Positions 60,581 through 64,000 of a stretch of 64,000 bases of DNA are shown here, piece by piece. The notes beneath the pieces are model-generated. The model ran no database searches. It saw nothing but the letters and a program-made list of their open reading frames with translations, and was not told where the DNA came from. Position 1 is the stretch's first letter, and each line of letters begins with the position of its first letter. The DNA is from UBA10649 sp037130755. GTDB lineage: Bacteria > Actinomycetota > Actinomycetes > S36-B12. The DNA lies in NCBI GenBank assembly GCA_037130755.1, contig JBAXSI010000003.1:1-64000 (forward strand). The letters are read 5' to 3'. A program made the position numbers and the translations under genes.

Positions 60581-60994
60581 CTAGAGCGAGTCGACGTATT
60601 CCTGGACGACAGCCGCCGGGATGCGGATGTTGTCGATGACGACGCCATTGGCGTTGAAGACCGCACCGACGAAGCGGGCCGCCCACGTGTTCTCGAAGGC
60701 GACGAGCAGCGCCGAGCTGTTCAGCGGCAGGTCCTCGCTGACCTCGTCGGCATCCTCGTGGTTGAGCGCGCCGGGCTGGGTGATCTCGATGTCGACGAAG
60801 CCCGCGCCGGAGCCGTCGAGGTCCTGAGCCTCGATCGTGGCGACGTTGCCCTCGGCATCCTTCAGCACGAAGAGCAGGTCGAGGATCCGGACGGTGCCGT
60901 TTTGGATGAGTTCCTGCAGCGCAGGGACGATCTCACCGGAGAAGTTGTTGCCGGGGAATCCGATGATGACCACATCGACCGGTCCGTAAACCAT
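60581..60994 (-). CDS. DUF6325 family protein
   Basis: The protein has 137 residues and starts MVYGPVDVVIIGFPGN; the ending with conserved hydrophobic and Asp residues (VVQEYVDSL) matches a family seen beside SHOCT proteins in actinomycetes. ATG 60994 has AAGGAGG upstream. Alpha/beta composition, soluble, no catalytic motif. Possibly a membrane-stress or oligomeric scaffold pair with the SHOCT protein; inference. Confidence 0.75.
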   Translation of the reverse strand: MVYGPVDVVIIGFPGNNFSGEIVPALQELIQNGTVRILDLLFVLKDAEGNVATIEAQDLDGSGAGFVDIEITQPGALNHEDADEVSEDLPLNSSALLVAFENTWAARFVGAVFNANGVVIDNIRIPAAVVQEYVDSL

Positions 60995-61158
60995 GTACTT
61001 CCTCCTTGAAGCTGTCACCGGTGCCCGACGCTCGGGCTCGGCGGAATAGGCGGGACCGTATCAGGATAGTGGGGAGTCCACCTCGCGACTTCGTCCGATT
61101 CGGATGAGGGCGTCCTGCGATGAGGGGACACCCGTGGATTTGGGCGTAGCATCGCCGC

Positions 61159-61326
61159 ATGCCGTACCTGTTGGCCGCCGTGGCGCTCATCGCCCCGATC
61201 GTGCTGGTCATCCAGACGATCCGTGGACGCGTCCGCGTCCAGTCCTGCTGCGCGGTGCCCGCTGACAGGGACCTGAGGCTGCGGACGACTGCCCCGGACG
61301 AGGGCATCCCCGTCGATCGTGCCTGA
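61159..61326 (+). CDS. 55-aa membrane peptide coupled to the hydratase gene
   Basis: ATG 61159 to TGA 61326 encodes 55 residues: a membrane segment (YLLAAVALIAPIVLVIQTI) and a basic, Cys-containing tail (RVQSCCAVPADRDLRLR). The stop lies 5 nt inside the GTG start of the next gene (8-nt overlap), as in coupled genes. The RBS is weak, and the similarity is only of the small-membrane-protein kind, so it remains hypothetical. Confidence 0.5.
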   Translation: MPYLLAAVALIAPIVLVIQTIRGRVRVQSCCAVPADRDLRLRTTAPDEGIPVDRA

Positions 61327-62131
61327 TCGAACGTCGCAACTGGCCATCTCTATCCTCGAGGCCAGGCGCGGGCGTCACTGCATCCCGGCCCTCACCGGAC
61401 CGGACCGGATCGCCGATGACGAGGCCTATCTGGTCCAGCAGGAGATCACCGCCGCTCGGCTGGCTCGGGGGGAGCAGGTCGCCGGGTGGAAGCTCGGGTA
61501 CACGTCGGCAGCCATGCGGGAGCAGATGGGCATCGCCGACCCGAACTTCGGGCCGCTGACCGACGTCATGCTCCTGGCCACCGGCGCATGCGTGCCGGCC
61601 GACGTCATCCACCCGAAGGTCGAGCCGGAGATAGCGCTCGTGATGGGCGCGGACGTGGTGGACGGCTGTAGCCCGCAGGAGATCCGCGCGTTCGTGGTCG
61701 AGGCGCGTGCGGCACTTGAGGTGGTGGACTCCATCTGGTGCGGCTACCGATTCTCCTGGGCGGACAACACGGCGGACGGCTCGTCGGCCGCCTATGCCGT
61801 GATCGGCCCCGTTGTCCCGATGGAGGGGCTGCCCGGCCTTCCGCTCGAGCTTCGCCGGAATGGCCTGCTCGAGGGGACCGGCGTCGGAGCGAACGCCATG
61901 GGCGATCCTTTCATCGCGCTGTCCTGGCTCAGTCACCGGCTCGCTGCGCAAGGCGCGCTCCTTCGGGCGGGCGACGTCGTCATCACGGGGGGCCTGTGCC
62001 GAGCCATCGACTTCGAACCCGGGGACCTGATCGGGGCCCGCTTCCTCGGCGGTCAGACGTGGGACGTGACGGTGCGGCGGGGGGACTCAGGGAGCGACCT
62101 GCCCGCCACCGATGGGAGTCTTGACCTGTGA
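61319..62131 (+). CDS. 2-oxopent-4-enoate hydratase / oxalocrotonate decarboxylase family
   Basis: The protein has 270 residues in the MhpD/fumarylacetoacetase-like fold. WKLGYTSAAMREQMG, HPKVEPEIALVMG (metal-binding Glu residues) and AVIGPVVPMEG match this family. It hydrates 2-oxopent-4-enoate or decarboxylates 4-oxalocrotonate in meta-cleavage pathways. No other meta-pathway gene is nearby, so it may serve another role. GTG 61319; it overlaps the CDF gene by 4 nt. Confidence 0.85.
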   Translation: MPDRTSQLAISILEARRGRHCIPALTGPDRIADDEAYLVQQEITAARLARGEQVAGWKLGYTSAAMREQMGIADPNFGPLTDVMLLATGACVPADVIHPKVEPEIALVMGADVVDGCSPQEIRAFVVEARAALEVVDSIWCGYRFSWADNTADGSSAAYAVIGPVVPMEGLPGLPLELRRNGLLEGTGVGANAMGDPFIALSWLSHRLAAQGALLRAGDVVITGGLCRAIDFEPGDLIGARFLGGQTWDVTVRRGDSGSDLPATDGSLDL

Positions 62132-63066
62132 CTCCCGGCGCGCAGGTGAACCTGGCCAAGTGGGCTTGGCTGTCGATCGCTGCGGCAATCGCGACGATCG
62201 GCCTCAAGTCGTTCGCCTACCTGCTCACCGGCTCGGTGGGCTTGCTGTCGGATGCCATGGAGTCCGTGGTCAACCTGGTGGCGGCGGTGCTGGCCCTCAT
62301 CGCGCTCAGCGTCGCAGCCCGACCTGCGGACGAGACCCATCACTACGGCCACGGCAAGGCGGAGTACTTCTCGGCTGGCGCCGAGGGCGTGATGATTTTC
62401 GTGGCGGCGATCCTCATCATCGTGTCGGCGGTCCAGCGACTGATCCACCCGCAGCCCTTGGAGGAACTCGGCATCGGCCTGGCCATCACGCTGCTTGCCA
62501 CGGCGATCAACGGCCTGGTGGGCTTCCTCGTCCTGCGCGCTGGACGCACGCACCGTTCGATCACTCTCGTTGCCGACGGCAAGCACCTGCTGACCGACGT
62601 GTGGACGTCCGCCGGAGTCATCGTCGGGGTGGGTCTGGTAGCGCTGACCGGGTGGATTCCGCTGGACTCACTGGTGGCCATCGGGGTCGCGCTGAACATC
62701 CTGTGGACCGGGTTCGGTCTCGTGCGCCACGCGTTGGATGGGCTCATGGACCATGCGCTGCCGGTGGACCAGGTGGGGCAGGTCAAGGAGGTCCTACGCC
62801 TGATCGCTGCCGAGTACCCGCCGGGGGACCTGGAATTCCATGCGCTCCAGACGCGAGAGTCGGGACGCCAGCGCTTCGTGTCCATGCACGTCCTCGTGCC
62901 TGGTAAGTGGACCGTGACCCAGGGACATGACCTCCTCGAGCACGTGGAGGAGGCGGTGATCGCCGTGCTGCCCGACGCTCATGTGCATACGCACCTCGAG
63001 CCGCGTGAGGACCCGCGGTCCTACGAGGGCACCGAGGGCGATGCCGTGATCGCCTCGGCGGACTGA
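62128..63066 (+). CDS. cation diffusion facilitator (CDF) metal exporter
   Basis: The protein has 312 residues. Six membrane segments lie in the first 215 residues with the metal-site residues LLSDAMES (TM2) and HLLTD (TM5, HxxxD), and a cytoplasmic domain follows (about 220-312, EFHALQTRESG, VHTHLEP). It exports divalent metals, probably Zn, Fe or Mn. GTG 62128 overlaps the hydratase stop (GTGA). It is convergent with the rhodanese gene, 8 bp away. Confidence 0.92.
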   Translation: MTPGAQVNLAKWAWLSIAAAIATIGLKSFAYLLTGSVGLLSDAMESVVNLVAAVLALIALSVAARPADETHHYGHGKAEYFSAGAEGVMIFVAAILIIVSAVQRLIHPQPLEELGIGLAITLLATAINGLVGFLVLRAGRTHRSITLVADGKHLLTDVWTSAGVIVGVGLVALTGWIPLDSLVAIGVALNILWTGFGLVRHALDGLMDHALPVDQVGQVKEVLRLIAAEYPPGDLEFHALQTRESGRQRFVSMHVLVPGKWTVTQGHDLLEHVEEAVIAVLPDAHVHTHLEPREDPRSYEGTEGDAVIASAD

Positions 63067-63074
63067 TCAGCCCC

Positions 63075-63416
63075 TCACATCACCAATCCGGGGTTGCCGT
63101 CGGCGGCGACGACTGGCAGCCCGGCTGCCGCCCATGCCTGCATCCCGCCCGCAACGTTGTAGGTCGTGAAGCCGTGCTGTGCGAGCGCCGCCGCTGCCAT
63201 CTGCGAGCGAGCTCCGCTTCGGCAGATGAGAACCACCGCGACGTCCGGTGAGACGGACTCGAGGGTGAACGACGGCAACGGGATGAAACTGGCCTCTGGG
63301 GCGGCGCCGAACGCCGTCTCCTGCGGTTCTCGTACGTCGACGAGCACAGCGCCGTTCTCGAGCAGGGCGGCGACCTCGGTGGGTGCAATCTGAGGGACCG
63401 TTGTCTGGTTCACCAT
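63075..63416 (-). CDS. rhodanese-domain sulfurtransferase
   Basis: The protein has 113 residues as a single rhodanese domain with catalytic C65 in the loop CRSGARS. The preceding VLVDVREP segment and the end GGMQAWAAAGLPV are typical. ATG 63416 follows GGGAGG closely; a TTG at 63437 would add seven residues. It lies 45 bp downstream of the glutaredoxin-like gene. Confidence 0.9.
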   Translation of the reverse strand: MVNQTTVPQIAPTEVAALLENGAVLVDVREPQETAFGAAPEASFIPLPSFTLESVSPDVAVVLICRSGARSQMAAAALAQHGFTTYNVAGGMQAWAAAGLPVVAADGNPGLVM

Positions 63417-63461
63417 GACCTCCCGAGCATCGCGCAAGGCTAGTGCCTGCGCGGCGGGACG

Positions 63462-63707
63462 CTAGGCCGTGAGCCCGAGCTCCTGGAGTTTGGCCGTCAG
63501 GTCGGGGTCGGAGGGCTCGACAGCGAACGTGCCGTCGGGGAACACGACGACCGGGATCGACTGGCGACCGGCGATGCCGACCGCCGTATCGCGCAGGCCG
63601 TCATCCTTGTCCACTTCGAGGTAGTCGTAGGCGACGCCCAGCCGGTCGAGGAGGCGCTTGGACCGTCGGCAGTCGCCGCACCACTCGGCTCCGTAGATCT
63701 GGATCAC
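63462..63707 (-). CDS. mycoredoxin/glutaredoxin-like protein
   Basis: The protein has 81 residues. The thioredoxin-fold start IQIYGAEWCGDCRRS carries the redox pair C10-x-x-C13, and SIPVVVFPDG contains the cis-Pro. It resembles mycoredoxin-type glutaredoxins that reduce mycothiol disulfides in actinomycetes. GTG 63707 has AAGGAGG seven nt upstream. Probably in one transcript with the rhodanese gene. Confidence 0.87.
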   Translation of the reverse strand: MIQIYGAEWCGDCRRSKRLLDRLGVAYDYLEVDKDDGLRDTAVGIAGRQSIPVVVFPDGTFAVEPSDPDLTAKLQELGLTA

Positions 63708-63744
63708 GGCAGGCCCTCCTTGTCGAGGGGCGGATAATCCCCCT

Positions 63745-64000
63745 GTGACCCCTGCAACGTCGGGAGCGGGTCCCGGCATTCCGCGCCTCGGCACGGCCGT
63801 TCTGCTCCATGGCTTCAGCCGGGGACCACGGCACCTGCACGTGCTGTCGGAATCCTTGAGCCGTGCGGGCGTCGCCACCGTGCGGCCGGCCCTCAGCGCG
63901 TGGGACTGGACCAAGGGCATCAACAACGCGCGGTACCTGACGAAAGTCGCCGAGCGGATTGCGAGGGGGCTGCCCGGCGGACCGGTCGTTGTCGTCGGTC
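63745..64000 (+). CDS. alpha/beta-hydrolase family protein (5' part, runs off the window)
   Basis: GTG 63745 opens a frame that continues to the window end (85 codons). It shows VLLHGFSRGPRHLHVLSESL (strand and oxyanion HGF) and ends in VVVVG, just before the expected GxSxG nucleophile. Divergent from the mycoredoxin-like gene by 37 bp. The start has a weak RBS and may be slightly off. Confidence 0.6.
   Translation, partial: MTPATSGAGPGIPRLGTAVLLHGFSRGPRHLHVLSESLSRAGVATVRPALSAWDWTKGINNARYLTKVAERIARGLPGGPVVVVG

Noticed and set aside
1..64000. CRISPR arrays, tRNA or rRNA genes, prophage
   Set aside because: No regularly spaced repeats beyond the in-gene 66-bp array, no cloverleaf or rRNA-like segments seen in the short intergenic regions, and no phage structural genes. 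This was by eye; tRNAscan and Infernal would settle it.

Overview
This is a high-GC window with the coding style of an actinomycete (Actinomycetota). The signs are many GTG/TTG starts, dense 4-nt ATGA/GTGA gene overlaps, SOS boxes of the CGAAC-N4-GTTCG type, and the order hflX-dinG / lexA-LysM protein-nrdR-nrdJ that is common in that phylum. I cannot resolve the family. I see no tRNA, rRNA, CRISPR array, insertion sequence or prophage.

Region 1 (1-750): the end of a repeat-containing protein and a small membrane-anchored relative.

Region 2 (749-29547) is the centrepiece: a nearly complete pathway for uptake and oxidation of choline/glycine betaine through a corrinoid-dependent demethylase. 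On the + strand an MttB-family methyltransferase without the pyrrolysine (amber) codon is followed by choline dehydrogenase (betA), betaine aldehyde dehydrogenase (betB) and an OpuA-type betaine ABC importer. Its permease is a fused double-domain protein. Divergently, on the - strand, lie an IclR regulator, a corrinoid protein, a MetV-like zinc/Fe-S protein, MetF, a methyl-THF:corrinoid methyltransferase, a RACo-like corrinoid activator and DUF1638. After a 71-bp gap come a GntR/FCD regulator, a dimethylglycine/sarcosine dehydrogenase-GcvT fusion, ETF beta and alpha, formate-THF ligase, FdhD, an NAD-dependent molybdenum formate dehydrogenase (FdsG, B, A, D), a PF13769-like small protein and a homocysteine S-methyltransferase. 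Together they could take choline to betaine to dimethylglycine to sarcosine/glycine. The methyl groups would pass through corrinoid and THF to formate and CO2, yielding NADH, or be diverted to methionine. FolD is the only clearly missing step of the C1 branch here.

Region 3 (29554-40520): housekeeping and stress genes. These are GNAT, FUSC exporter, HflX, DinG helicase, an aldo/keto reductase behind lexA, three SOS boxes shared with a LysM division-inhibitor-like gene, and NrdR with the B12-dependent ribonucleotide reductase NrdJ behind two candidate NrdR boxes.

Region 4 (40652-51013): accessory-looking genes. These are a secreted serine hydrolase, a large LuxR-type (LAL) regulator, three small co-directed genes, a two-gene ABC exporter, and a DUF222/HNH (REP13E12-like) protein with a perfect SOS box lying across its start codon.

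Region 5 (51141-64000): an EamA exporter, two SAM methyltransferases, a secreted Fn3 protein and a HAD phosphatase divergent around CCCC-N6-GGGG operators, a Tat multicopper oxidase, a membrane GGDEF protein, SHOCT and DUF6325 proteins, a 55-aa membrane peptide coupled to a hydratase and a CDF metal exporter, a rhodanese, a mycoredoxin-like protein and the start of an alpha/beta hydrolase.
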